From Lycium barbarum (lineage: Eukaryota; Streptophyta; Magnoliopsida; Solanales; Solanaceae), in assembly GCF_019175385.1 (NCBI RefSeq), contig NC_083344.1:21150380-21214379 (forward strand): a stretch of 64,000 bases of DNA. Direction: 5' to 3'. Shown in pieces: positions 24,240 to 34,855 of the stretch. Under the pieces are notes generated by a model that was given only the letters and a program-made list of their open reading frames with translations, did no database searches and was not told the origin of the DNA. The translations under genes and the position numbers were made by a program. Each line of letters starts with the position of its first letter. Position 1 is the first letter of the stretch.

Positions 24240-24780
24240 TGCCCAACAGATTCAGAACTAAAACCGAACGGATTCATAATCGGAAGCAGACATACTCAAC
24301 TATGGCGGTTGGATTCGTAGTCAACATCGAAGGTACGGAAGCATATCAGACACATCTGAGATCGGAGTCAGACGTATAAAGGCGTATCAAACGAACTCGT
24401 AGGCAGAATCAGACACACTAAGATATACCAAACAGATTCACAATCAAAGCCAGTCGTACGGAATCATATCGAACAAACCCGAATTCAGAAGCAAACATAC
24501 AGAGTGGTTTCATACCGAATCGTGATCAGACAAACCGAAGGGTATCAAACACACACGCGGTCAAAATCAAACGCATCGAAGCATATCAGACGGATTTATA
24601 TCCAGAGTCAGACCCACAGAGGTGCGCCAGACAGAAACGGATTCGGAATCAAAGCGCACAAAAGGTTCATCGGACGGGAACCTAGTCGAGCGCAGAAGTA
24701 CAGAGGTGTACTAGGTAGAGCCTCATCGGAATCGGAAGTGCAGAAGCACCACAGATGGGATGCCAATTTAGAATCAAATC
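24240..24780 (-). repeat. Degenerate ~41-bp minisatellite in TR-GAG copy 1
   Basis: Repeats of about 41 bp with a core CATATCAGAC plus GATTCATAATC-type sequence, roughly 11-13 copies. The homologous array in copy 2 (46380-46720) is shorter, about 7-8 copies, which accounts for most of the 177-bp difference between the two internal regions. Confidence 0.65.
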
Positions 24781-25235
24781 ATTCATATTAAAGCTCCAAT
24801 AATTCATGAGAATGCCCCTTGATTTGCAAACTCATTCACCAAGTCGTCACACAATTTACCTTGCGTCTTACGTATCAATTCCTTCAAATTTCCAATTACT
24901 CACACTGCTTATCTTTTCTTTATCACAACATTAGTCGCCGGGCTCAGCTCTTAGCCCTCCTAGGCACCAAATGAGAATCATACACACACATACACATACA
25001 TATACACCTACACACGTTTACTCATACCTTACCGGCGAACATCTCTGGCTGTTATTCAAATTCGTTCAATTTCCCAAGAGGTGTTGTATCCTTTCCTTTT
25101 CGCCCATTTAGTCCGCCTCGTTCCGCGCGACTCTCGAAAGGGCACTAATTATTCTCCACACATTCTATTCACCTTTGGTTACCCCAAATTCCCATTTACG
25201 TTAATCATACTTACACTTGTGCAGAATTTTGCGTT

Positions 25236-25291
25236 ACTTCCCAGGGGGTCACCCATCCCAGAATTGCTCTGGCTTGAGCACGCTTAACCCT
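25236..25291 (-). other. 5S rRNA-derived internal promoter block
   Basis: The minus strand carries GGTTAAGCGTGCTCAAGCC and GGGATGGGTGACCCCCTGGG, which match the A box, intermediate element and C box region of plant 5S rRNA as I recall it. The 5' half of 5S rRNA is absent, so this is not a 5S gene. The same block is in copy 2 at 45814-45868. Confidence 0.75.
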
Positions 25292-25609
25292 GAAACCTTT
25301 ACACATTTTGACGCGTTAGGGCTGATATAATTTCGCCAATTGCCTCGCACGACCTTTGTCACGTAATTTTAGGCCAAACGGGGTCTTAGCAAATTTTTCG
25401 GAAATTTTTCGTAGCGGGTCCCATCCTGACCCAAAGAGGTCGTTTGCTTTTCTGGCTGTGAGGCCTATCGTTCTAGCCTTCCAAATCCCATATATATTTT
25501 CCTCCCACATGTACAGATAACTGCCTCGGATATTTTCATTAATTCAGATCCTTACCCTACCTTTACTGACACACACAAAAAGAATATCGCATAATACTGA
25601 GGTACAAAC

Positions 25610-27082
25610 CTACCATTGCACATATTCATTAAACAAAAGGGTTAGTAGTATACCTGGGTCTGTGTCTGGGGGTGCCTCTGGGTCCCGACGACCAGTCAGA
25701 GCATAGATGCGGTTCGAGGGACCGCTAGAATCTGAAGCCCCACCACGGCCTCTACCGCGGCCCGCTGGTGCTGGCATACCTCGCCCCGTAGAGCGCGTGG
25801 CCGAAGGGGTAGATGACGAACCAGCAACGGATCTCATCGGCGGTGCTGCGCTGCCGGAACCGCCTGCCCACGGACAATCCCGCATGATATGGCCCTGGCG
25901 GCCGCAAGCAAAACAGGCCCCCGTGGCCCTAAAGCACTCACCTGGGTGCGATCTACCACAATACGAACACTGGGGTATGGGGGGTCTAGACTGACTGGGA
26001 CCCCTGCTCGCCTGAGGACCTGGGGCTCTGGAACTCTGGTCTGCCCTGGACGGTCCCGCTCCATCAAACCTCTTACCCGTCGACTGAGCGTCTCGGCCTA
26101 ACGGAGGAAAGTACCCGCTGGACTGATACTGAGGCTGCCCGCTCCGGGAATCCCCAGAATACCCCGCTGATCTGGCCCTCTTGGGCCGTCTCCCATCATA
26201 CTCTCGGCTGGGCCGATCTGCTCGGTGCCGGTTCTCCATCCCCTGGGCGTAGGCCTGTAGACGGGCAATGTCCATATCTGTCTGCAATGACACCGCCATA
26301 CACCCGTCAATCAAGTAACGATCCAGCCCCATAACATATCTATGCATCCGATCTGTCATATCCGCCACCACGGCCGGGGCATACCGGGCCAGGGAATCAA
26401 ACTCCAAATTATATTCACGGACGCTCCGACCCCTCTGCTGCAGATGCAAAAACCGATCAGCTCGCTCCCGTCGTAACTCTGGGGGCAGGAAGTGGCGGGT
26501 GAAAGCAGTCACAAACTGATCCCACATGGCTGGAGGAGCACCCTCACCCCGGGATAGCTCCCAAGTCTCATACCAATGCGCGGCAACATCCCGAAGGCTA
26601 TGCGAAGCTAGCTCAACCGACTCGGTCTCTGACGCCCTGACCAAGTCTAATGCACGCCGCATCCCCCGAATGAAGTCATGGGGGTCCTCGTCGGGCTTAG
26701 ACCCGAAAAACTCTGGAGGGCCGCATAACAAGAACTCCCGAACTCTCAGGCTGTCCCGCCTGTCCTCATCATCATCGTCCCTCCGCCCGCGTCTGCGAGC
26801 CTGTCCGGCTACAATCGTGGTCAACAACTGTACAGCCTCCCTCAGGGTCCTATCCTCCGCCCCTGGCTGAGAAGCTGGAGTCTCAGGAGCGGGTACACGG
26901 ACCTCTGGAGCTGCTGAAGGTCCCGCTCCAGGCTGTACTAATGGGGGTGTAGCAGACCCCTCAGAATGTGGTGTAACCTCAGGCAAATCATAAACACGAG
27001 CCCGAGTAGCCCGTTGTGCCTGACTGGTCTCTCCCACCTTCGCCTTGCCCTTCTGGGCCGCCGTTGCCTTCTTCGGAGGCAT
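25610..27082 (-). CDS. Gag protein of TR-GAG copy 1, intact
   Basis: 490 codons from ATG at 27082-27080 (MPPKKATAAQKGKAK). The N-terminal ~110 residues are low-complexity and proline-rich. The Retrotrans_gag domain follows (about 115-255, with DPHDFIRGMRRAL, WYETWELSRGEG and RHFLPPELR), then a basic linker. Two Cys-rich motifs come at about 370-410: CSYCGRSHPGEC and the CCHC knuckle CFACGRQGHIMRDC (C-X2-C-X4-H-X4-C). The C terminus is glycine- and arginine-rich. After DTDPGIL the frame runs into non-coding sequence and stops, whereas related full elements continue into protease. The protein should package element RNA into virus-like particles in the cytoplasm. It is nearly identical to the Gag at 44025-45494. 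Confidence 0.9.
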   Translation of the reverse strand: MPPKKATAAQKGKAKVGETSQAQRATRARVYDLPEVTPHSEGSATPPLVQPGAGPSAAPEVRVPAPETPASQPGAEDRTLREAVQLLTTIVAGQARRRGRRDDDDEDRRDSLRVREFLLCGPPEFFGSKPDEDPHDFIRGMRRALDLVRASETESVELASHSLRDVAAHWYETWELSRGEGAPPAMWDQFVTAFTRHFLPPELRRERADRFLHLQQRGRSVREYNLEFDSLARYAPAVVADMTDRMHRYVMGLDRYLIDGCMAVSLQTDMDIARLQAYAQGMENRHRADRPSREYDGRRPKRARSAGYSGDSRSGQPQYQSSGYFPPLGRDAQSTGKRFDGAGPSRADQSSRAPGPQASRGPSQSRPPIPQCSYCGRSHPGECFRATGACFACGRQGHIMRDCPWAGGSGSAAPPMRSVAGSSSTPSATRSTGRGMPAPAGRGRGRGGASDSSGPSNRIYALTGRRDPEAPPDTDPGILLTLLFNEYVQW

Positions 27083-27198
27083 CACTGCAAATACAACAAC
27101 GGGTCAGATCAGAATGACCCTATTAACACAGCTCTATCGCACGATCTAAGATTCCAAAGAAAGGGCAACACAACATCCTAGATGTCCTGTAGCTCCTT

Positions 27199-27232
27199 GT
27201 TTATAGATGTGGTGCACAACAAATCGATAAAC
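27199..27232 (-). other. Leader hairpin with GTGCAC loop, copy 1
   Basis: Minus-strand stem GTTTAT/ATAAAC is extended by an inner stem that has one mismatch in this copy. It closes a loop containing palindromic GTGCAC (27212-27217). It lies about 45 nt after the primer-binding site. Confidence 0.6.
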
Positions 27233-27278
27233 AAGACTCTACTAGACACGGCCTGTAGACATTCCGAGGACAAACCGC

Positions 27279-27290
27279 GCTCTGATACCA
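27279..27290 (-). other. Primer-binding site (tRNA-iMet type)
   Basis: Minus strand TGGTATCAGAGC, complementary to the 3' end of initiator tRNA-Met, four bases inside the 5' LTR. This is the usual chromovirus primer site. Confidence 0.85.
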
Positions 27291-27294
27291 CTTT

Positions 27295-30200
27295 TGTCAC
27301 GACCCAGCCCCGTGGGCCGCGACTGGTGTCCTTCTGGGACACCCCAAACGAACTCACACCCAGACCATCGTAATCAGACTCGTCCAAACTCAACGTACGT
27401 TATTCGAACTCATCATCGTAATCCGGCATCTACCGAACACTTATCCTAAGCAGTCGCCCGTACAGATCAGACAAATCACAAATCAGAAGGAAGGCGGAAT
27501 GTACATCGCCAAATTTCACACACACACATCAGAAGGGTGGCGGAATGCACATCGCCCCCAAATGCATACACATACATACAAACTCAGAGGCCGACTTGGC
27601 CATAGTAGCGTACGGGCCACTTAAGATCGTAAAACAGACTCACATGCAAACACACCGGACCCACGACCCACAAATCTGACTACAGGCCTCTAGACAAAAC
27701 AGAACATAAGAACATAGGACGGGACAGGGCCCCGCCGTACCCACTCATCCAAATATACAGAATACAGACACAACAAAAGATATGTACCAAAGTAGGCTCC
27801 GGATCAAAGGGGAGCTCTCCAACACAGCAGAATGAGTAGCCTAAACTGGAGGACCACCCAAACGAGCTTCTGTACCTGCGGGCATGAAACACAGCCCCCG
27901 AAGAAACGGGGGTCAGTACGGGAGAAGTACTGAGTATGTAAAGCAGAAGGTACAGAAATCACAAACACAGCTGGAGTCAGAAAGAACCAACACACCAACA
28001 TCGCAAACAAAGCAAACCTGTGCGGGAGGCGAACGTACAAATGCAAATAAAATCATGTATAGGGTTTAGGAACGTGGTCACCCCCCGACGCTGGTGCCAC
28101 AACACATCATAACTCCAGAAGGTTTCAAATCTCCGTACAATCTCCAGACACATCATATCACACACACATCATATCATCAGAACGTATCAAATGCCATATC
28201 ACATCATAACTCCATAAACGGTAACCGGCCCTATGGCGAGGCCTCGGAAACCGTAACACATCATAACTCCCGAATATATTATAGTGCGCACGATCACAAA
28301 GTCGGCCCGGGTACCGACGAACGAAATCATAGCAGACAGCACGAACAGAGTAGTGCAGAAATCATATGCATATCAAAAATAATTTGTCGGACTTAACATA
28401 TAGTTTACGTAGAGGTATGTACTGACGCCCGAAGGATCGGAGTAGGAATCAGACTGATCAAAGTATGCGTATAAAAGTTACGAAGTTCCAAACTGCCAAA
28501 TTCGCAAGAAAACTGTTCATAAGTCATTTTCCGAAAATCTCACATCATTCAAAGTATAGAACGTACATTAATGGCATAGGAAGTTTCAAACACATCCTTG
28601 GGTCCTAAACAGACGGTTGCGGATCATAACGGACACAAACGAATCAAACAAACCGAATAAGGGGAGCCTCGGGGCTCGCGGGCCCACCTCGAGTCAAATT
28701 GAGGTGGCGGACACAAATCACAGACTTTCGGCTCCATAGAGCCATCTACAAAAGTTTCGAAGAGTTTCGGACACAACAGCACAAGTTATGGAGGTACGAA
28801 CATTCTTTTAACCAAATGTGACAAAGAGGGTTCAATCGCGCTGAGTGAATAGTGCTCGAACTTGAACCTCGATTTCCAAGAGTAGGATTATTCCTGAGGG
28901 GCCGATCTTAACCTAGTATGTCTAGGACATGCCAAAAGAATGATAGGTAGGCTTTACATACCTGGTTGGCGCCTTACGCTCCTCAAATCGCAATTCCCGT
29001 TTCGTCCAGAAACTGCAAATGGTCACTTTTACCAGTTACTATTCATGAGAATTAACATTTTAGTCTTTGGGCTATATTTGGCTACCGAAATTTCGGCAGC
29101 ACTTCCCCTATAAATCTAACACCCCCGAGACTTAGCTCGGCTCAAAATATAACAACATCAACAGCCCAAACATCAATACACAATACGAATCACAATCAAA
29201 CACACTAACTTCACAATTGCACCTCATTCCATAAGTTGGTAATCCTATTTCCAAACTTCACAATTTCAACTCATATCCACATTATTGTATTCATTCATTC
29301 AAGATTATTCCACTACATAACAAACAAGTTCCAAACCACATACAAACATCCCCAAAATTCACTACTTTCCAATTTTCATTCAAAACACCAAAAGTTACGA
29401 CGAACGTTCTAACTTGCGTCGTTTCATTCCAAACTCATTATCATCAACCATAAATCATGTTCAAAGTCTTTAGTATCATAAATATACTATGATATACACA
29501 AATATACCAAGGGTATACACTTTCCGATAACGTCAAAAATTATTTTCTAATACCAACTCACTTCCTTAATCAATCATTTACAACATAATGACCACAACAA
29601 CACGTTATTCAAACTAAACAAGCTCAAATTCTTAGGCCTTTCACCTCCCTCACTTTCGGCCAAACACACCCTTTATACACACACACACCATGCACAAACA
29701 CAACACCATTCCAAAATCTTCATGCTAATTCAATCACTAACACATATGTATCCCTTTCATAACATAAAAACATTGAAATCTTACCTCTTTCTTTAAATTC
29801 CGATTCGCCGCAAACGTCGTCCTCTCGTCAAACTAATTGTACCACCACGAAGAGCACCTCGAACTCATCAATTATTCCAAAAGAGACTAGGTGATTGGAT
29901 TAGAAACAAGGCACGAAAATTTTTCTCTTTTTTTTTTTTCTCTTTGGCCGAGAGCACCTATCTTGGTGTTCTTGAATTTTTTTTTTGTTTTGATCTTGAT
30001 AAGGTTAAGTCCATATCATATATATCCACTACTAAGTGTCATGTGCATAGCACATGACATTTAAAGATGGGCTTGGGCCAACCAAGTGGCCGGCCACCCC
30101 ACAAAATCTTGGGCCCAATTTCTTTGTTCAATTTCTTGGCCCAATTCATAAAACGTCCCGTTTTGTAATTCCCGAAACTAATTTCTAAAATTCCGAATTT

Positions 30201-30343
30201 ACCCTCGGCCTTCCCCGAGGTCTTGACATCAATGATTTCATGATCAATATGAGCATACCAACTTGAATCAAATTATTTCCTCAACACACACAAGTCTTAT
30301 TTATTTCTCGATTTCCCGTTATACGAAAATACGGGACATAACA
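27295..30343 (-). repeat. 5' LTR of TR-GAG copy 1 (right end)
   Basis: Same boundaries and length (3049 bp) as the left LTR. Differences I noticed by eye include bases near 27423, 28246, 29332 and 29419, plus a T-tract length change near 29930. Confidence 0.9.
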
Positions 30344-30348
30344 TCTAC

Positions 30349-30560
30349 CCTTCCATAACTCATATGGAGAGGTCTGAATTTTATTAAATGAAACTCTATT
30401 AAGAATATGAGAAGCTACAGCCTCTCCCCACAAATCATGTAGTAATTGAGCATTTAAGAGAAAAGCATTAGTCATATCTACTGGCGTTCGATCTTTTCTT
30501 TCAGCTAAACTGTTGTGGAGTGTAGGGAAAAGTTTTCTAATGTATAATTCCATGTGAAAG
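30349..30560 (-). pseudogene. Minus-strand Copia integrase fragment
   Basis: The minus strand reads LHNSLAERKDRTPVDMTNAF, then LWGEAVASHILNR and SPYELWKG. This is the C-terminal part of the Copia integrase core, containing the catalytic-Glu region (AERK). It continues the minus-strand Copia remnant interrupted at 20858 by TR-GAG copy 1. On its right side the integrase stops abruptly near 30560, where unrelated sequence begins. Confidence 0.75.
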
Positions 30561-31213
30561 TGCAAGAGGGGGGAGGGGTGGGGGGGGGGGGGGGTGAATT
30601 GTAACTTTTTCGCTCATACAGTCGACTATATGAACAAACTAGTTGACTATAATGTAATGCAGGAATTAAAGTGCATAAATTAAATGACACCAGATATTTT
30701 ATACTGGTTCAGATTCAATATGAATCCTAGTCCAGTCCCCTTGGATTGCAAGGGTGTTCTCTGCAGCTCTTTTGTAAATGGTTTTGGTACAATGGTTGTT
30801 TGAATGGAGTTTCTACGTCTACACTCAAAACACTCGTAATCTTTTTGATACAATGCCTCACAAACTATACTATATCTCTCCTTTCTTTTTTGTTTACACT
30901 ATATCACTCAGGAATACAATGTTTATGAAAAGTAAAGTAGAGAACTTGAGAGAATGAGACAAAGGTATATGTTTTCTTCATCTCCAGAGTCTTGTATTTA
31001 TATTCTTTAATTTGTGTAGCCGTTAGACTCTTTTCAGCAGAGATGTCAACCCAAGAGAATTGATCCTTGTAAATTAGGAATATTGAGGATCCTAATTTCC
31101 AAGAATAAAGCAAAAACTTATTCAATGTTGTACCGCTTCTTTTGTTCTGTAGTATCGGCGTTATTTGAATGATACTTGTTTCCTTGTATATGCTGATAGC
31201 TATTCAATGTTGT
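30561..31213. other. Unclassified sequence starting with a G-rich tract
   Basis: This begins at the break in the Copia integrase. It has a G-rich run at 30568-30594 and then AT-rich sequence with no convincing gene. It may be the end of a transposon whose other end I could not find. Confidence 0.4.
30568..30594 (+). repeat. G-rich tract (G6-A-G4-T-G15)
   Basis: 25 of 27 bases are G on the plus strand. It could form a G-quadruplex. It may also be length-uncertain because of polymerase slippage in sequencing. Confidence 0.8.
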
Positions 31214-31659
31214 TGTCACGACCCAGCTAGGGGCCGCGATGGGTACCCGGAGCTAACCACCGAGCACCGCTCGTTCTACCGCTTATCATACTCATTAGAC
31301 ATTCCTTTATCAATTCATACTCAATTTATAAGAAAATCATCTTACATTTCAAAACATAATACTTTTATATACATAAGCCTTTTGGCTATCAAAATAATAT
31401 ATATATACAAAATGGCAACCTCGTAAGACCACATAACCCACACTGCGTATCTACGAGCCTCTACTGGTGTGCTAGACATAAGGACGGGACAAGACCCCGT
31501 CATGCCCAAAATACATGTACATGAATATACACAAAAGAATTATCATAAGCACCTCCGGAACAAAGGAGTGCTCTCTAATCAGCTACTGGCTCCTACGAGT
31601 CCGGATCAAGCTCACCTCCCTGTCTACCTGTGGGCATGAACACAACGTCCAAAGAAAAT
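31214..31659 (-). repeat. Truncated LTR fragment, minus strand
   Basis: In minus-strand sense this is the 3' end of an LTR related to the solo LTR at 50475-52982. Shared stretches include GAACGAGTGGTGCTCGGTGG, the plus-strand TGTCACGACCCAGC end and the CACAGGTAGACAGG block. It stops in the arm of the LTR stem-loop at 31659, where the Gypsy element at 31660 inserted. The remainder is not seen in the window. Confidence 0.7.
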
Positions 31660-34650
31660 TGTTATATCCCATATTTTCATACATTGGGACATTTTAAACT
31701 AAACACGACAAGTTAAAGACAAGACTATTTTAAGATACGAAGTAGAGACTTTAACTTCCGGTTTCGTTTCAAGTCACAAGTTACCTACAAATTTTGGTTG
31801 GCATAGAAGCATTAATGGAAAATTGGGATTAAATTAACCATTATTATATTATTAAGTGGTATTAAAAAACCAAATCAGTCCATTAAATAAGCCATAGTGG
31901 CCGTGTAAGTTATAGTGGAATGGTCAAAGATAATTGATCCAAATATTGAGTGGGACACTTGTCCAACCCATGAAACTCATATATATGTAATAATTCTGAT
32001 TCATTATCAACTAAACAAGTCATTTGAATCTTTACAAAGTAGAAAACTTAGTGATAGAAAGAGAGGCTCTCGGCTAGAGCTAGCCGAGAATGGTGAAGTG
32101 AAATTGATCCAAAAATTTCAGTTTCTCAAGCAATTTAACTCCCTTGAAGGTGTGTATTAACGTGTAGCATTCATTGGAATAGCAAGAACAAGTGTTAAAA
32201 TTCAAGAAGTGAAAGTGAAGGGCTAGCCGATTGAAGGGTTTAGTTACAAGGTAAGAATTGATCCCTTCTCATGTGTTTTATGGTGAATTGAATGTTTATG
32301 ATTGTGCATGTTGGTATTGGACTATTTTTCTTGAAGTTGAAGTGGGCCGCGTGCTATAGACCTAGGTGAAATGATGCTTAATCTTCTTGTACATGTATTG
32401 GGAATGAATTGAATGTGTTGTAGTATGGATAAATGGATGAAAATCATGAAGTTGTTGTAGTTGTGTTGAAGCCGTGTAGGGGACTGCTTTAGGAGAAGTT
32501 ATGGACTGTTTTGTGTCATGTTTTAATTGTTGTTGTTATGGACATTGTGGTGTATTGTATGCATTATGGAAAGATGAATTGGGGTGTAAAAGAAATGAAT
32601 TATGTTGAAGTAGGAAAACAGTCCCAAACCGTGGACTGTTTTAATGATAGGAGTGGATTAGTGCGTTTTGAATGTTGATTGTTGTTATGAACGTATAGTG
32701 AAAGTGAAGCTTAATGATTCAAGTTGAAATTGAAATGGTTTGTGGGCTGTTGTAAGAATAAATATGATGCTAAAACAGTTCCAATAATCGTATAAGTAAT
32801 GTTGTAAACGTGTTGTTGTCGTTGTAGTTGAAGTTGGAAAACTGCGAATTGAAAATGGTAATGTTGTGCGTACTGTTTAGCCGTGAATAGGGGACTGTTT
32901 TGAATGATGTACGGACTGTCCAAAGTTCCCTTAAGTCATGTTTAACCAAGTTCGGATTGATACTTGAAAGTATGATTAGCAATATTAGTTTGTAGTACTA
33001 GTTGGTTTGAATACTAACGAAACGTCGTCTAAATGTTAGAAAGGGATTGTTAACGTTAAAATACATATTGAATTCCCTCGTAGACTAATCGTAGCTCTTG
33101 ATATCTTGATATAGGATAAGTACCATTGGGCAGCAAGTACAAGTTATAATACGACTAAACACTAAAGGTATGTAAAGCCTATTCCTTCTTTTTCTTGGCA
33201 TGTCCTAGACGTAAGTAAGAAATGGTATGAACCTTGGGGTAAATTCTACTCTCTAGTTCCAAGCATAACTTATGATTCTATTCATTCCTTAATGTTATTG
33301 TCACGAGCCTACTATATGATTGACTAACAAATGATGTATGGAAATTCCTACTCTTAAAAAATTGCATAATTAGAGTCATATTTGACTTTCAAAAGCCATA
33401 TCACGTTAGATTGATACATGTATAGGAATCCTGAAACGTTCCTTGCTATGGTTTGTAATAAGATTTAGAAAGAACTGAATATGATTATTATCCTGACACT
33501 TGAAAGCTGATTAGTTACTTACCTATTGAGTCTCCAAAGATGATTTGCATGTATGTGGTTGCTTATTATTCTGCTCGTGCTTACCTTTACATCCTTCACT
33601 GAGTCCCGGGCCAGGACACGTTTTCGTGCGCATATTTATTACATTATTCACCGAGTCCCTCACTAGAGGGCCGGGACACGTTATATATATATGATGATAT
33701 GATGATATGATGATATGATGACATGATGATATGGGGATGGCGGCCAGGAGGGCATATGTTCATTATTCACCGAGTCCCTCACTAGAGGGCCGGGATACGT
33801 ATATGTATATGTTTATGATGCTATGATCGTAATTACCGAGTCCCTCACTAAAGGGCCGGGACACGTTATATTTGTTATACAGAATGATTATTCAGCTTTG
33901 ATTACAAAACTCTATATTGATATTGATATGAGAACGATACCGATGAAATATGTTCAAAGGTAAGTTTTATGAAATTCTGTTTGTTGCATTGGGTCCTACA
34001 CACCTTGTCTCAGTATGAGTCTATTACTATATTTCATGCTTTACATGCTCAGTACATATTTCGCACTGACCCCCTTTCTTCGGGGGGCTGCGTTCATGCC
34101 CGCAGGTACAGACGCTCGTTTCGGAGATCCGCCAGCCTAGGATATCTATTCAGCTACTTTGAAGTGCTCCTTTGTTCCGGAGCCTAGCTTGTGGTATAAC
34201 TCCATTTTGTTGTATATGTATGTGTTTATTTGGGGTACGGCGGGGCCCTGTCCCGTCATATGATTCTGTCATTACTCTTAGAGGTCTGTGGACATTTGTG
34301 AGGGTCTGTATATAGTTGTTGTTGCGTTTTATGAATACGACTTATGTTTGGGGCGTACCTATTCGTAATGGAAGCCTTGTCGGCTTGCATATATATATAT
34401 ATGTTTGGGATGTTGCGTGTAGTGGTAGCCTTGTTGGCTTGCGTAGATTAATATATGTTGTTGTTGAAGATCGTAACTCCTCAGGAGACAGGTGCCTACG
34501 ACATACAGAATTGTGACAGCTTTAAAATAACGTCCTGCCTTTTTATACAAATAAGTTCATAATATGCTAGTTATAAAAGATTATAGTTAACAAGGGATAT
34601 GAGTGTCCAACTCGGGCACTAGTCACGGCCTACGGGGTTGGGTCGTGACA
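31660..34650 (+). repeat. 5' LTR of Gypsy element
   Basis: Runs from TGTTATATCCC to GGGTCGTGACA. It contains three copies of a CCCTCACTAGAGGGCCGGGA segment near 33655, 33775 and 33840, a GATGATAT array near 33692-33730, and an LTR stem-loop at 34070-34086 (CCCCC, loop TTTCTTC, GGGGG). Confidence 0.8.
34070..34086 (+). other. LTR stem-loop, C5/G5
   Basis: CCCCC-TTTCTTC-GGGGG, preceded by TTTACATGCTCAGTAC and followed by GCTGCGTTCATGCCCGCAGG. It corresponds to the hairpins in the other Gypsy LTRs. Confidence 0.6.
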
Positions 34651-34654
34651 AAAG

Positions 34655-34666
34655 TGGTATCAGAGC
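34655..34666 (+). other. Primer-binding site (tRNA-iMet type)
   Basis: TGGTATCAGAGC, four bases after the LTR end at 34650. Confidence 0.85.
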
Positions 34667-34711
34667 GGTTCAATCCTCGGAGTGTCTATAGACCGTGTCG
34701 AGTAGAGTCTT

Positions 34712-34745
34712 GTTTATTGATGTGTTGTGCACCACATTTATAAAC
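34712..34745 (+). other. Leader hairpin with GTGCAC loop
   Basis: Stem GTTTAT/ATAAAC, a T-T mismatch, then GATGTG/CACATT with one G-U pair. The loop TTGTGCAC holds palindromic GTGCAC at 34727-34732. It starts 46 nt after the primer-binding site. Confidence 0.6.
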
Positions 34746-34855
34746 AGGAAGCTATAGGACATTTAGGATGTCATCTTTCCTTCTCATTCTAGATCGTGCG
34801 ATAGAGCTGTATTATCAGGATAATCTTTCCCTAACAGATTGTTATGTTTACAGCG

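Larger units (their letters stand above)
20863..30343 (-). mobile_element. Gag-only LTR retrotransposon (TR-GAG type), copy 1
   Basis: Complete insertion with the 5-bp duplication TCTAC (20858-20862, 30344-30348), 3.05-kb LTRs at both ends, a minus-strand primer-binding site, an intact gag and a polypurine tract. The 3384-bp internal region holds no protease, reverse transcriptase or integrase. Gag stops where the related full elements enter protease. I noticed only about four substitutions and a T-tract length difference between the LTRs, so the insertion is recent. Movement would need enzymes from a related chromovirus. It interrupts the minus-strand Copia element. Confidence 0.9.

Noticed and set aside
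25707..26870. Open frames on the plus strand opposite gag of TR-GAG copy 1
   Set aside because: They are antisense shadows of a GC-rich coding region with strong codon bias and show no domain.
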